Source of the DNA: Elusimicrobiota bacterium
GTDB taxonomy: Bacteria; Elusimicrobiota; Elusimicrobia; FEN-1173
NCBI GenBank assembly: GCA_016207625.1
Contig: JACQPF010000325.1
Span: forward strand, 1 to 19,725
Reading direction: 5' to 3'
Length of the DNA stretch: 19,725 nucleotides
A program made the translations under genes and the position numbers. Shown in pieces: positions 6,610 to 14,354 of this stretch; position 1 is the stretch's first letter, and the number at the start of each line of letters is the position of its first letter. The notes under the pieces are model-generated. The model ran no database searches. It saw nothing but the letters and a program-made list of their open reading frames with translations, and had not been told where the DNA came from.

Positions 6610-7369
6610 TCGCGTGCCCACCGTCATCGTCACGCGGGCCGAGTCCCAGGCCGCTTCTCTCGTTCGCAAACTCGCCGCCCAGGGGATGACCGTCTTAGAA
6701 AGTCCCGCGATCCGGGTTGCGCCCCTGCCCTTCACGAAAAAAGCCCGCCTCTGTTTGGATAACTTGTCTCGGTATGACGGTGTTCTTTTCACGAGCGCCA
6801 ATGCGGGAGAGATCTTTTTACGTCACTGGAAAAAGAAGAAGCGCTCCTGGCCGTCAAAGACCGCCCTCTATGTCATCGGACCCAAAACCGCCGAGGCGCT
6901 GAAAACGGGCGGGCTGCCGGTCCGCGGGGTGGCGAACACCTTCGTTTCCGAATCCCTCGCGGACCTTCTGGGGCCGGTCCGCAACAAGCGGTTCCTCCTG
7001 CCTCGCGCGCGGGAGGGCCGGGATGTCCTTCCCGCCCTTCTCAAGGCCGGCGGCGCCCGGGTCGATCTCTGGCCGCTCTATCGCACGGTCCCGGTGAAAA
7101 TGAGCCGGGAGATCAAGAAGGCCCTTTTGTCGGGTCGGGCCCACGGCGTGACGTTCGCCTCTCCTTCCGCGGTGCATTCGTTCATGAGCCATTTCCGTCC
7201 CGCCCAGCGGAAAACGATTTTTTCGACGACACGGTCGGCTTCCATCGGGCCGATCACCACGCAAGCTCTGCGATCCTACGGAATCGCACCCGTCATCCAG
7301 GCCAAGCGGTCCACGGCGGAGGATTTGGCTCTTGCTTTGGTTCGCCATTTCGCAAAAAAAGGAAAATGA
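6584..7369 (+). CDS. hemD: Uroporphyrinogen-III synthase
   Basis: Up to 261 residues, cyclising hydroxymethylbilane with inversion of ring D. This family is poorly conserved. Support comes from VIVTRAESQA at the N-terminus, LFTSANAGEIF, the RFLLPRAREGRDVLP block, VTFASPSAVHSF and SIGPITTQALRSYG, plus its place directly behind hemC. Two starts compete. ATG 6584 gives a 26-base overlap with hemC and has no ribosome site. GTG 6614, five bases beyond the hemC stop, has GGAG nine bases upstream and gives a 251-residue protein starting just before the first conserved strand; I favour the GTG. It is a stand-alone HemD, not fused to a uroporphyrinogen methyltransferase. Confidence 0.9.
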   Translation: MGTTVSEPDRVPTVIVTRAESQAASLVRKLAAQGMTVLESPAIRVAPLPFTKKARLCLDNLSRYDGVLFTSANAGEIFLRHWKKKKRSWPSKTALYVIGPKTAEALKTGGLPVRGVANTFVSESLADLLGPVRNKRFLLPRAREGRDVLPALLKAGGARVDLWPLYRTVPVKMSREIKKALLSGRAHGVTFASPSAVHSFMSHFRPAQRKTIFSTTRSASIGPITTQALRSYGIAPVIQAKRSTAEDLALALVRHFAKKGK

Positions 7370-7370
7370 A

Positions 7371-8165
7371 ATGAGTCTCCAACCCTCCACCTCTCTGCTG
7401 GTCAAAACGCTCACGAAGGCTTTGCACGAGTCGGGCGTGATCCTGAAACGCTCCCTCCGCGCGCCGATCGTTTCGTTCAAAGGCAGCCCCGTCAACATCG
7501 TCACCTCAGCCGATCAAGCCTCCGAGAAAAAAATCCTTCGCGTGCTGCGGTCTGAATTCCCGGACCATGGGTTCCTGACGGAGGAGTCGGGCGCGCACGA
7601 GTCCTCTTCGCCCTACCGCTGGATCATCGATCCCTTGGATGGAACGGTCAACTTCGCCCACGGTCTTCCGCACTGCTGCGTGTCCATTGGGTTGGAGAAG
7701 AATGGGAAAATGCTCCTGGGGGGAGTTTACGATCCCTTCAAAGAGGAAATGTTCTTGGCCGTCCGCGACAAGTGGGCGACGTGCAATGGCCGCCGCATCC
7801 GGGTGTCGCGGACGAAACAGCTCATCGGAGCTCTTCTCGTGACGGGGTTCCCCTACGATCGCCAAGAGCGGGCGCGATATTACTTGTCTTTCGTCGAAAG
7901 TTTTATGACGCAGACCCAAGGCCTGCGCCGTTACGGGGCGGCCGCCCTCGACATGGCGTATATCGCCGCCGGGCGTTTTGACGGATATTGGGAGTTCAAC
8001 TTGAAGCCTTGGGATGTGTCCGCCGGCTGGCTTCTCGTGGAGGAGGCCGGCGGGAAAGTGAGTGATTTTAAAAATCAGCCCTATCGTTTGGACGACACCC
8101 GCCAAACGCTTTGCACCAACGGTCTTTTGCACGCCGACATGCTGAAGGTTCTGGAGAAGGCTTGA
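7371..8165 (+). CDS. Inositol monophosphatase family protein (SuhB-like)
   Basis: 264 residues from ATG 7371, one base after the hemD stop, with AGGA at good spacing. It has the complete metal-dependent phosphatase signature: E71-E72 in FLTEESG, WIIDPLDGTVNF with D87 and D90, and the C-terminal PWDVSAGWLLVEEAGG block carrying the third metal-site aspartate. It should dephosphorylate a sugar- or inositol-phosphate-type substrate; members of this fold also act on fructose-1,6-bisphosphate, 3'-phosphoadenosine 5'-phosphate or histidinol phosphate, and sequence alone does not decide. Its position between hemD and hemB has no established link to haem synthesis and may only reflect operon packing. 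Confidence 0.92.
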   Translation: MSLQPSTSLLVKTLTKALHESGVILKRSLRAPIVSFKGSPVNIVTSADQASEKKILRVLRSEFPDHGFLTEESGAHESSSPYRWIIDPLDGTVNFAHGLPHCCVSIGLEKNGKMLLGGVYDPFKEEMFLAVRDKWATCNGRRIRVSRTKQLIGALLVTGFPYDRQERARYYLSFVESFMTQTQGLRRYGAAALDMAYIAAGRFDGYWEFNLKPWDVSAGWLLVEEAGGKVSDFKNQPYRLDDTRQTLCTNGLLHADMLKVLEKA

Positions 8166-8220
8166 AGGAATATTTGATAAAATAGGCATCATTTCGTTTT
8201 CTGGTTCGGAAAGGAACATC

Positions 8221-9204
8221 ATGGGATTTCCCGCCACGCGTCTGCGCCGTTTGAGACAATCTCCGGCTCTCCGCCGGATGCTTCAGGAGGTCCGTTTGTC
8301 CCCGGCGGACCTCATCCAGCCCTTTTTCGTCTGTCATGGGGAAAACGTGCGCCGGTCCGTGTCGTCCATGCCGGGGGTTCATCAGCTTTCCGTGGATCAA
8401 CTGGTGAAGGAGGCCGGGGAAACGTTCCGGCTGGGGGTCCCGGCGGTCATCCTCTTCGGCATCCCGGCCGAGAAAGATCCGCTCGGGAAAGAAGCCTACG
8501 CGCCCCAGGGCGTCGTGCAGAGGGCCGTCCGCGCCCTGAAGGAATCCTTCCCGGAGCTGTTCGTTTTCACGGACCTTTGCTTTTGTGAATACACGGACCA
8601 CGGTCATTGCGGGGTCGTGAAAAACGGAAACGTGGACAACGACGCCACCTTGGAACTCTTGGCCCGAACGGCGGTGGTTCAGGCGGAATCGGGGGCGGAC
8701 GGCGTGGCTCCGTCCGGAATGATGGACGGCGCCGTCGGAGCCATTCGCCGCGCGCTGGACCAAGCCGGGTTCTCTTCGAGACTCATCATGGCCTACGCGG
8801 CGAAATTTGCGTCGGCTTTTTACGGGCCGTTCCGCGAGGCCGCGGGATCCACGCCCCAATTCGGCGATCGCCGGGCCTATCAGATGGACCCCCCCAACGC
8901 GCGCGAGGCCCTGCGGGAAGCGGCTTTGGATATTGAGGAAGGGGCGGACATCGTGATGGTGAAACCCGCCCTGGCCTACCTCGACGTCATCCGGCAGGTG
9001 AAGGACCGGTTCCATGTTCCGGTGGCGGCGTATAACGTCTCGGGTGAGTTCTCCATGGTCGCGGCCGCCGCGGCCAACGGATGGCTGGACGGTCCGGCCG
9101 TGGCCCGGGAAATCCTTTTGTCCATCAAGCGCGCCGGGGCCGACGTGATCCTGACATATCACGCAAAGGACATCGCGCAACGGCTGCAATCTTTGGATCG
9201 GTGA
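8221..9204 (+). CDS. hemB: Delta-aminolevulinic acid dehydratase (porphobilinogen synthase)
   Basis: 327 residues, condensing two 5-aminolevulinate molecules into porphobilinogen. The two Schiff-base lysines are visible: K195 in MAYAAKFAS and K248 in IVMVKPALAYLD. The metal site TDLCFCEYTDHGHCG (residues 117-131) has C120, C122 and C130, so it belongs to the zinc-dependent class rather than the aspartate-rich magnesium class. The N-terminal RLRRLRQSPALRRM and FVCHG blocks are also typical. ATG 8221 follows AAGGAA with a six-base gap. A 55-base gap separates it from the preceding gene, the widest in this part of the operon. It contains an A/T-rich TTTGATAAAAT stretch, but no convincing -35 accompanies it. 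Confidence 0.97.
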   Translation: MGFPATRLRRLRQSPALRRMLQEVRLSPADLIQPFFVCHGENVRRSVSSMPGVHQLSVDQLVKEAGETFRLGVPAVILFGIPAEKDPLGKEAYAPQGVVQRAVRALKESFPELFVFTDLCFCEYTDHGHCGVVKNGNVDNDATLELLARTAVVQAESGADGVAPSGMMDGAVGAIRRALDQAGFSSRLIMAYAAKFASAFYGPFREAAGSTPQFGDRRAYQMDPPNAREALREAALDIEEGADIVMVKPALAYLDVIRQVKDRFHVPVAAYNVSGEFSMVAAAAANGWLDGPAVAREILLSIKRAGADVILTYHAKDIAQRLQSLDR

Positions 9205-9218
9205 TCACAGGCCCACTC

Positions 9219-9989
9219 ATGACGTTTTTGAAATATCGAAGGCCCCTGTTTCTGCTCATGGCCGCCGGCTTGTTCCTGGCCGCGGGCGGGTGTTTCCGCC
9301 GAGCGACCGTGCGGGGGCCGGGAGACCCCGATTGGGGCGTCCGGATCACATGGCACGGCCATTCCTGTTTTTCATTCGAAGACAGCGTGGGCCGGTTGTT
9401 TCAGATCGACCCGTTCGATGAATCCATCGGCTACAAACTCGCCTGGGTGGAGCCGGATGTGGTGCTGATCACTCACGACCATTTCGATCACAGCTATCTC
9501 AGGCACGCGGCCGGTTTTGAGCTGGTGACGAGCACGGGGGTGCACGTCGTCTCGGGGATCGAAGTGACGGGCCTCCCGGGATACCACGACGCCGAAGAAG
9601 GGAAAAAGCACGGCCTTTCGCGGGCCTACGTTTGGGAAATGGGCGGTTTGCGCCTGGCGCACTTGGGGGACATCGGGCAGAACGTTCTCACCCCCGAGCA
9701 GCGGGAGGGGCTGCAGAACATCGATATCCTGTTTATCCCCGTCGGTGGAAAGACCACCGTGGACGCTCCCGCCGCCGCCCGGCTGATCGATGAGATCCAT
9801 CCCCGCGTGGTCGTTCCCATGCACTATGGGAACGAGCAGGTCCGCTTCTTCGAATTCGAGCCGGTGGAGAATTTCCTGGATTTGTACGAGGAAGTGCTCC
9901 CCTTGCCGGAGACCAGCTTTCAGATGCGCCGGGCCAACCTGCCGGAAAAGCTGACGATTTACATCCCGTCCTTACCTCCGGCGGAATGA
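9219..9989 (+). CDS. Metallo-beta-lactamase-fold hydrolase, probable lipoprotein
   Basis: 256 residues from ATG 9219; an open frame reaches back to 9081 but that part lies inside hemB. The N-terminus looks like a signal peptide: basic RR, a hydrophobic run, then LAAGGC with C25 as a possible lipidation site, though Ala rather than Leu at -3 makes the lipobox imperfect. The metal site is complete: HDHFDH (H86, H88, D90, H91), H148 and D151 in AHLGD, and H202 in PMHYG. It resembles UlaG/UPF0173-type MBL proteins, which hydrolyse varied esters, lactones or phosphoesters. The substrate is unknown. It lies between hemB and hemL and overlaps the hemL start by ATGA. Confidence 0.85.
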   Translation: MTFLKYRRPLFLLMAAGLFLAAGGCFRRATVRGPGDPDWGVRITWHGHSCFSFEDSVGRLFQIDPFDESIGYKLAWVEPDVVLITHDHFDHSYLRHAAGFELVTSTGVHVVSGIEVTGLPGYHDAEEGKKHGLSRAYVWEMGGLRLAHLGDIGQNVLTPEQREGLQNIDILFIPVGGKTTVDAPAAARLIDEIHPRVVVPMHYGNEQVRFFEFEPVENFLDLYEEVLPLPETSFQMRRANLPEKLTIYIPSLPPAE

Positions 9990-11287
9990 CCATGACTGGC
10001 GTGAAAATGAACCGTTCCCGACAATTGTTTCGAAAAGCCGAGTCGCTTCTGGTCGGCGGAGTCAATTCCCCGGTCCGCGCGTTTCGCGCGGTGGGGGGCC
10101 GCCCGCTTTTCATCGCCCGCGCCCGCGGCGCCACCGTGTGGGACGCGGATGGGCGTCCGTATGTGGATTACCTCGGGTCCTGGGGCCCGATGATTTTGGG
10201 GCACGCGGTGCCCGAGGTTATTCGGGCGGCGGGAAACGCTCTGAAGAACGGAAGCTCCTACGGGGCCCCGGCGGAGGTGGAAGTGCGCGCGGCGGCCATG
10301 GTGCGGGAGGCTTTTCCCTCCATGGAGAGGGTGCGCTTCGTCAGTTCCGGCACGGAAGCCTGTATGTCGGCCCTCCGGCTGGCCCGAGGGTACACCGGGC
10401 GGCGGTACATCGTCAAGTTCGCGGGCTGTTATCACGGGCATTCGGACGGCCTTCTGGTTTCGGCGGGAAGCGGAGCGGCCACTTTCGGCCATCCCACCTC
10501 CGCCGGAGTGCCGCCGGAGGTGGCGCGGCTGACCATCGTCCTCCCCTATAACGACGAGAGCGCCGTGGAGTCCGCTTTCCGCAAGTGGGGCAAGGAAATC
10601 GCCTGCGTCATCGTCGAACCCGTTTCCGGGAACATGGGGGTTGTCGCGCCGGAGATGTCTTTTTTATGCGCTCTGCGCCGGCTCACGAAAAAACACGGCG
10701 CGCTCTTGATTTTCGACGAGGTCATCACGGGGTTCCGGTTGTCCTTGGGAGGAGCCCAGGCGCTCTTCGGCCTCCGGCCGGACCTGACGTGCCTGGGGAA
10801 GATCGTGGGCGGCGGGTTCCCCGTCGGAGCTTTCGGCGGGCCCCGGCGGATCATGGAGAAGCTGGCCCCCCTCGGACCGGTGTATCAGGCCGGAACCCTC
10901 TCGGGAAACCCCGTGGCCATGGCCGCCGGATGCGCGGTCCTCGCCGAATTGAAAAAGGCGCGGCCCTACGGACGCCTGCGGGAAAAGACGCGGACGTTGG
11001 CCGAGGGCATCCGCGAGTCGGGGCGGCGCCGCGGCCAAAAGATCGTCGTGAATTCCATGGAGTCCCTGTTCACCGTTTTCTTCACGGACCGGCCGGTGAC
11101 GGATTTCGCCTCGGCCCTCCGCTGCGACACGCGGCGTTACGCGCGGTTTTTCCACGGCCTTTTGAAACGCGGGGTCTATTTTCCGCCGGCCCAATTCGAG
11201 GCGGCCTTCGTGTCGGCGGCCCATCAGGGCAAAGACATCCGAAAGACGCTTGCGGCCGTTGATGATGTCTTCCGGGAAATGAAATAA
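9986..11287 (+). CDS. hemL: Glutamate-1-semialdehyde 2,1-aminomutase
   Basis: Up to 433 residues. A PLP enzyme that turns glutamate-1-semialdehyde from HemA into 5-aminolevulinate. The PLP lysine is K272 in TCLGKIVGGGFPVGAFGG. The family blocks GGVNSPVRAF, SSGTEACMSALRLARGYTGR, KFAGCYHGHSD, IVEPVSGNMG and FDEVITGFR are all present, so the call is firm and not another class III aminotransferase. Possible starts are ATG 9986 (ATGA overlap with the previous gene), 9992 and 10007; each leaves the conserved core intact. With hemA, hemB, hemC and hemD in the same run, this gives the complete C5 route from glutamyl-tRNA to uroporphyrinogen III. Confidence 0.96.
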   Translation: MTMTGVKMNRSRQLFRKAESLLVGGVNSPVRAFRAVGGRPLFIARARGATVWDADGRPYVDYLGSWGPMILGHAVPEVIRAAGNALKNGSSYGAPAEVEVRAAAMVREAFPSMERVRFVSSGTEACMSALRLARGYTGRRYIVKFAGCYHGHSDGLLVSAGSGAATFGHPTSAGVPPEVARLTIVLPYNDESAVESAFRKWGKEIACVIVEPVSGNMGVVAPEMSFLCALRRLTKKHGALLIFDEVITGFRLSLGGAQALFGLRPDLTCLGKIVGGGFPVGAFGGPRRIMEKLAPLGPVYQAGTLSGNPVAMAAGCAVLAELKKARPYGRLREKTRTLAEGIRESGRRRGQKIVVNSMESLFTVFFTDRPVTDFASALRCDTRRYARFFHGLLKRGVYFPPAQFEAAFVSAAHQGKDIRKTLAAVDDVFREMK

Positions 11288-11289
11288 AC

Positions 11290-12282
11290 GTGGAGCTCCT
11301 CTGGCTTTCTGAAAAAGACGTGGCCTCGCTCTTGACGGTGGAAGACGCGCTTCCTCTGGTGGAGTCCGCGTTCGTCTCCATCGGCAAAGGCGAGGCGCGC
11401 ATGCCTCCTAAAGTCTACTTGGATTTCAGCGAGTTCAACGGCGACCTCCGGGCCATGCCGGCTTATTTGCCCAAAGCGGGCGTGGGCGGGAAGAGGCCTT
11501 TCGCCGGAGTGAAGGTGGTGAACTCGCACCCCGGGAACCCGGAGAAGGGTCTGCCCACCGTGGCGGCCGTGATGATTTTGAACGATCCGGAAACCGGAAT
11601 GCCCCTCGCTCTCATCTCGGCCGGGCACCTCACGGACATGCGAACCGGCGCCGCTGGCGGCGTGGCGGCCAAGCATTTGGCGCGGCAGGAATCCGCCGTT
11701 GTGGGGTTGGTGGGTTGCGGGCGCCAGGCCGCGACCCAATGGCGGGCGCTTCGAGACCTGTTCGAGATCCGGGAAGTGCGCGTGGCGGGCCGCACCTTTC
11801 AGGAAGCGGAAACCTTTTGCCGACAGGAAGCCCGGGGACAGAAGCCGGTTTTTATGCCTTGCCGGTCCGTCAAAGATGCTTGCCGGGCGGACATCGTCGT
11901 CACCACCACGCCGTCGCATGAACCCGTGGTCAAGGCCGAATGGATTCGTCCCGGCACCCACGTCAACGCCATCGGCGCCGACGCCCCGGGCAAGCAGGAG
12001 CTGGAAACCGCCCTGCTGTTGAAGTCCCGCGTGTTCGTGGATTTGGCGGAGCAGGCGTTCCACGCCGGGGAAGTGAACGTCCCCCTGACCCGGGGTGAAC
12101 TGAAGCCGGAGAACATCACCGGGAACCTGGGCGATGTGCTGGTCGGCCGAAAAAAGGGCCGGCGCTCGGCGGAAGAGATCACCGTTTTCGACTCCACCGG
12201 GCTGGCGGCCCAGGACGTCGCGGTGGGGGCCTGGGTCTATCAAAAGGCCGTCGAGAAAAAGATAGGAGTGAAGCTCACGTGA
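11290..12282 (+). CDS. Ornithine cyclodeaminase/mu-crystallin family; archaeal-type alanine dehydrogenase likely
   Basis: 330 residues from GTG 11290, two bases after the hemL stop. An NAD(P)-binding Rossmann motif VGLVGCGRQAATQ spans about residues 138-150. The block HVNAIGADAPGKQEL (224-238) carries the catalytic-type aspartate D231. The wording GADAPGKQEL resembles archaeal alanine dehydrogenase more than bacterial ornithine cyclodeaminase. Substrate-site blocks KVVNSHPGNP and LTDMRTGAAGGVAAKHLA are intact. Likely reactions are the interconversion of alanine and pyruvate with ammonia, or ornithine to proline. Other family members are imine reductases, so the substrate is open. Its stop overlaps the next gene (GTGA), so it is part of the same operon. 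Confidence 0.87.
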   Translation: MELLWLSEKDVASLLTVEDALPLVESAFVSIGKGEARMPPKVYLDFSEFNGDLRAMPAYLPKAGVGGKRPFAGVKVVNSHPGNPEKGLPTVAAVMILNDPETGMPLALISAGHLTDMRTGAAGGVAAKHLARQESAVVGLVGCGRQAATQWRALRDLFEIREVRVAGRTFQEAETFCRQEARGQKPVFMPCRSVKDACRADIVVTTTPSHEPVVKAEWIRPGTHVNAIGADAPGKQELETALLLKSRVFVDLAEQAFHAGEVNVPLTRGELKPENITGNLGDVLVGRKKGRRSAEEITVFDSTGLAAQDVAVGAWVYQKAVEKKIGVKLT

Positions 12283-13511
12283 CCGACATTCAACCGTTTC
12301 GCGCGTTTCGTTATGAAGAGAAATTGCTGTCCAAGCTGCCTCGATTGATTTGTCCTCCCTATGATGTCATTCCCCCCGAAGAACAAAAGCGGTTGAGCCG
12401 GCGGCATCCCGCCAATTTCATTAAAGTGGAGTTGCCGTCGGGGAAGGCGCCCGCGAAATATTCCGGCGCGGCCCGGTTGTGGCGGCAATGGCTCAAGCGG
12501 GGCGTGATGGCGCGCGAGGGCGCGCCTTGTTTTTATTTTTACGAAGCGGTGTTCTCGTCTCAGGCGGACGGAAGGACGCTGGTTCGCCGCGGATTTTTTG
12601 CCGCCCTCCGCTTGGTCCCTTGGGGGAAAGGCGTGCATCCGCACGAGAAAACGCTTCCCACGCCGAAGGCGGATCGCCTCAAACTTTTCAAGGCCATGCG
12701 GACTCAGACCAGTTCCATTCAATGCTTATTCCAAGATTCCACCGGCCGGTCTTCGAAGATTTTGGACAAGGCCATGCGCGGCCCGCGCTGGGTGGAATTC
12801 CGCGACGAGGCCGGCGTGCGGCACAAGATTTGGCGGGTCACCGACGCCGCGACTCTGACGGCCCTGCAAAAGATCCTCCGCCGCGCCCCGGTGGTGATCG
12901 CCGATGGACATCACCGCTACGAGACGTCCCGCGCCTACAGCGCCTGGGCTCGGGGGAAGTGGGGGAAACGTTCCCCGGCCTCGAATTACGTCATGACGTA
13001 TTTCTCTCCGGCCGACGACCCGGGGCTGGAGGTTTTGCCGACGCACCGCGCCGTGGGGTGGGACAAGCGCAAATTCGTGAACTTGGAGAAGTGGGGTCGG
13101 CTTGAGCCCGTGAGCGGGCTGAAGGCGTTGACCTCAATCATGAAGAGGGAAAAATCAGCCGACGCCCGGCAAGTGGGTGTTTATCACGAAGGGAAGTTCT
13201 ACCGGTACCGGTTCACGAAGGTCCCGCCGGGCATTAAGAACACGCCCCACCGGGACCTGGCCGTGGCCTGCCTGCACGCCGGCCCGTTGGACGGGCTCGG
13301 GAAAGAAGACTTCGTCTTCACTCGACGGCCTGAGGACGCCGTGCAAGCGGCTCGGCGCATGAAGGGCTGGGCGTTTTTCCTGGCGCCCAACACGGTCGCG
13401 GAAGTGATCCGAGTGGCCGCGGCGGGATACGTCATGCCGCCCAAGTCCACATATTTCTACCCGAAGCTGCCGTCGGGGCTGGTGAGCCATTCTCTTTTCG
13501 GAGAGCTTTAA
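12279..13511 (+). CDS. DUF1015 family protein
   Basis: 410 residues from GTG 12279, overlapping the previous stop by four bases (GTGA) and preceded by AGGAG. It matches the DUF1015 family throughout: LICPPYDVIPPEEQ (23-36), GVHPHEKTLPTPKADRL (118-134), the strongly conserved VIADGHHRYET (206-216), and the C-terminal PPKSTYFYPKLPSGLV block. The function is not established. The DGHHR motif recalls the DGHHR/DGNHR loop of ParB/sulfiredoxin-fold proteins, some of which are free serine kinases, so a nucleotide-dependent amino acid kinase is a reasonable but unproven idea. Its coupling with an amino-acid dehydrogenase-type gene agrees with a role in amino-acid metabolism. Confidence 0.88.
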   Translation: MTDIQPFRAFRYEEKLLSKLPRLICPPYDVIPPEEQKRLSRRHPANFIKVELPSGKAPAKYSGAARLWRQWLKRGVMAREGAPCFYFYEAVFSSQADGRTLVRRGFFAALRLVPWGKGVHPHEKTLPTPKADRLKLFKAMRTQTSSIQCLFQDSTGRSSKILDKAMRGPRWVEFRDEAGVRHKIWRVTDAATLTALQKILRRAPVVIADGHHRYETSRAYSAWARGKWGKRSPASNYVMTYFSPADDPGLEVLPTHRAVGWDKRKFVNLEKWGRLEPVSGLKALTSIMKREKSADARQVGVYHEGKFYRYRFTKVPPGIKNTPHRDLAVACLHAGPLDGLGKEDFVFTRRPEDAVQAARRMKGWAFFLAPNTVAEVIRVAAAGYVMPPKSTYFYPKLPSGLVSHSLFGEL

Positions 13512-13523
13512 TTACGGCCATTC

Positions 13524-14102
13524 ATGTCTGAACTCGACATCGCCCTGATCGGGCTGGCTGTTCTGGGGACCTACCTGGGGATGGAAATCGGGGTGGTCTC
13601 GGCGCTTTTTAATATCCTCGGGGGGTTCGTCGGCAGCTGGGCGGCGTCCCGGTTTTACTTTCCTCTCTTGAAGTTCTTTCCGGAATCCCCCGCGAAAGCC
13701 TATTACCTCATTTTCATCGTTGTCGCCGGGGGCCTCGTGGCGTCGGGGATTTGGCTCAGCCAGAGACTGGAGCGTTATTTCCTGGGATTGATCGACAAAT
13801 TCCTGGGAGCTCTGCTGGGGATCGTGCTGAGCTTTGCGGTGTCCACGGCCCTGCTCTTTCCTCTCCTGGCGGCGCAATCGCCGGGGGCCCTGGCCCTTTT
13901 TCAGCGGTCCGCCTTCGCTCCTTTCGTGATGCGCACCTCCCAGCGCCTTTTCCGCATCACGCCCGCTTCGGTGTGGAACCGCTTGGACCCGTTGCTCGAA
14001 TCCGAACAGGTTTACCGGGTAAGGAAATTGGTGGAAACGTCCGGGTCTCTCCCCGGCGGCAAACGCCGGAACTCCTGGATCATCGTTCAACCCGCCGAGT
14101 AA
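13524..14102 (+). CDS. CvpA-like integral membrane protein
   Basis: 192 residues with four strongly hydrophobic segments (about residues 5-22, 26-44, 60-77 and 90-115), then a soluble basic tail. The N-terminus MSELDIALIGLAVLGTYLG...GVVSALFNILGGFVGSW and the LIDKFLGALLGIVLSFAV segment have the pattern of the CvpA (colicin V production) family, small inner-membrane proteins whose biochemical role is poorly defined. No strong ribosome site precedes ATG 13524. It lies 12 bases after the DUF1015 stop and is the last plus-strand gene before a strand switch, so it probably closes the operon. The family call rests on topology and a few motifs, hence the lower confidence. Confidence 0.7.
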   Translation: MSELDIALIGLAVLGTYLGMEIGVVSALFNILGGFVGSWAASRFYFPLLKFFPESPAKAYYLIFIVVAGGLVASGIWLSQRLERYFLGLIDKFLGALLGIVLSFAVSTALLFPLLAAQSPGALALFQRSAFAPFVMRTSQRLFRITPASVWNRLDPLLESEQVYRVRKLVETSGSLPGGKRRNSWIIVQPAE

Positions 14103-14118
14103 AACCCGCCGGGTCTTT
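14101..14118 (-). terminator. Weak hairpin terminator between convergent units
   Basis: On the minus strand AAAGACCC-GGC-GGGTTTT forms a short stem (CCC/GGG plus A-T and G-U pairs) with a three-base loop and runs into T residues, 24 bases beyond the stop of the GNAT relic. On the plus strand it gives ACCC-GCC-GGGT followed by CTTTG, directly after the cvpA-like stop. It may act in both directions but is weak. A nine-base direct repeat AACCCGCCG (14089-14097 and 14103-14111) overlaps it. Confidence 0.35.
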
Positions 14119-14142
14119 GTCGGACGCCTTTTCCCGGATCTC

Positions 14143-14339
14143 CTATTCGATAAACCTTTTTTCTTGACGAAGTTCGGGGTCGGACATGAGGGCCATGGCC
14201 GTTTTCATATTTCGGAAACCGAGTCTGCGGTAGAAAGCTTCCTTTTCGGATCTTTCTTGCCGAGGGGGGCCAACTCAACCACTTTGGCGAGTTCCTCCCA
14301 GCACACCCTTTCGACGTCGGTCGAAAACTGAATATCCAT
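14143..14339 (-). pseudogene. GNAT acetyltransferase relic with internal deletion
   Basis: On the minus strand, ATG 14339 with GGAGGG just ahead opens MDIQFSTDVERVCWEELAK and continues to VELAPLGKKDPK, the N-terminus of a small GNAT N-acetyltransferase. The frame then shifts and hits TGA. In a second frame the sequence resumes as EAFYRRLGFRNMKTAMAL then MSDPELRQEKRFIE and ends at TAG (14143), the classic C-terminus of the same family. The middle, about 70 codons including the acetyl-CoA-binding motif A, is missing. Normal members are near 140 residues; this remnant spans 197 bases. A single deletion of roughly 200 bases, near position 14243-14250, explains both losses. It lies 15 bases behind the SRPBCC gene, so they were probably co-transcribed. 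Confidence 0.85.
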
Positions 14340-14354
14340 GCGCCCTCCGAATGG

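Noticed and set aside
8068..9189. A 373-codon open frame on the minus strand opposite hemB
   Set aside because: Its protein is rich in Arg, Gly, His and Pro with no family motif, and it mirrors the high-GC third codon positions of hemB. It is an antisense shadow.
11224..12243. A 339-codon minus-strand frame opposite the alanine dehydrogenase/OCD gene
   Set aside because: Same low-complexity composition, no ribosome site and no recognisable motif, whereas the plus-strand gene is a full-length known family.
13512..14090. A 192-codon minus-strand frame opposite the cvpA-like gene
   Set aside because: The predicted protein is almost all charged residues, as expected from reading hydrophobic codons backwards; the plus strand has membrane segments.
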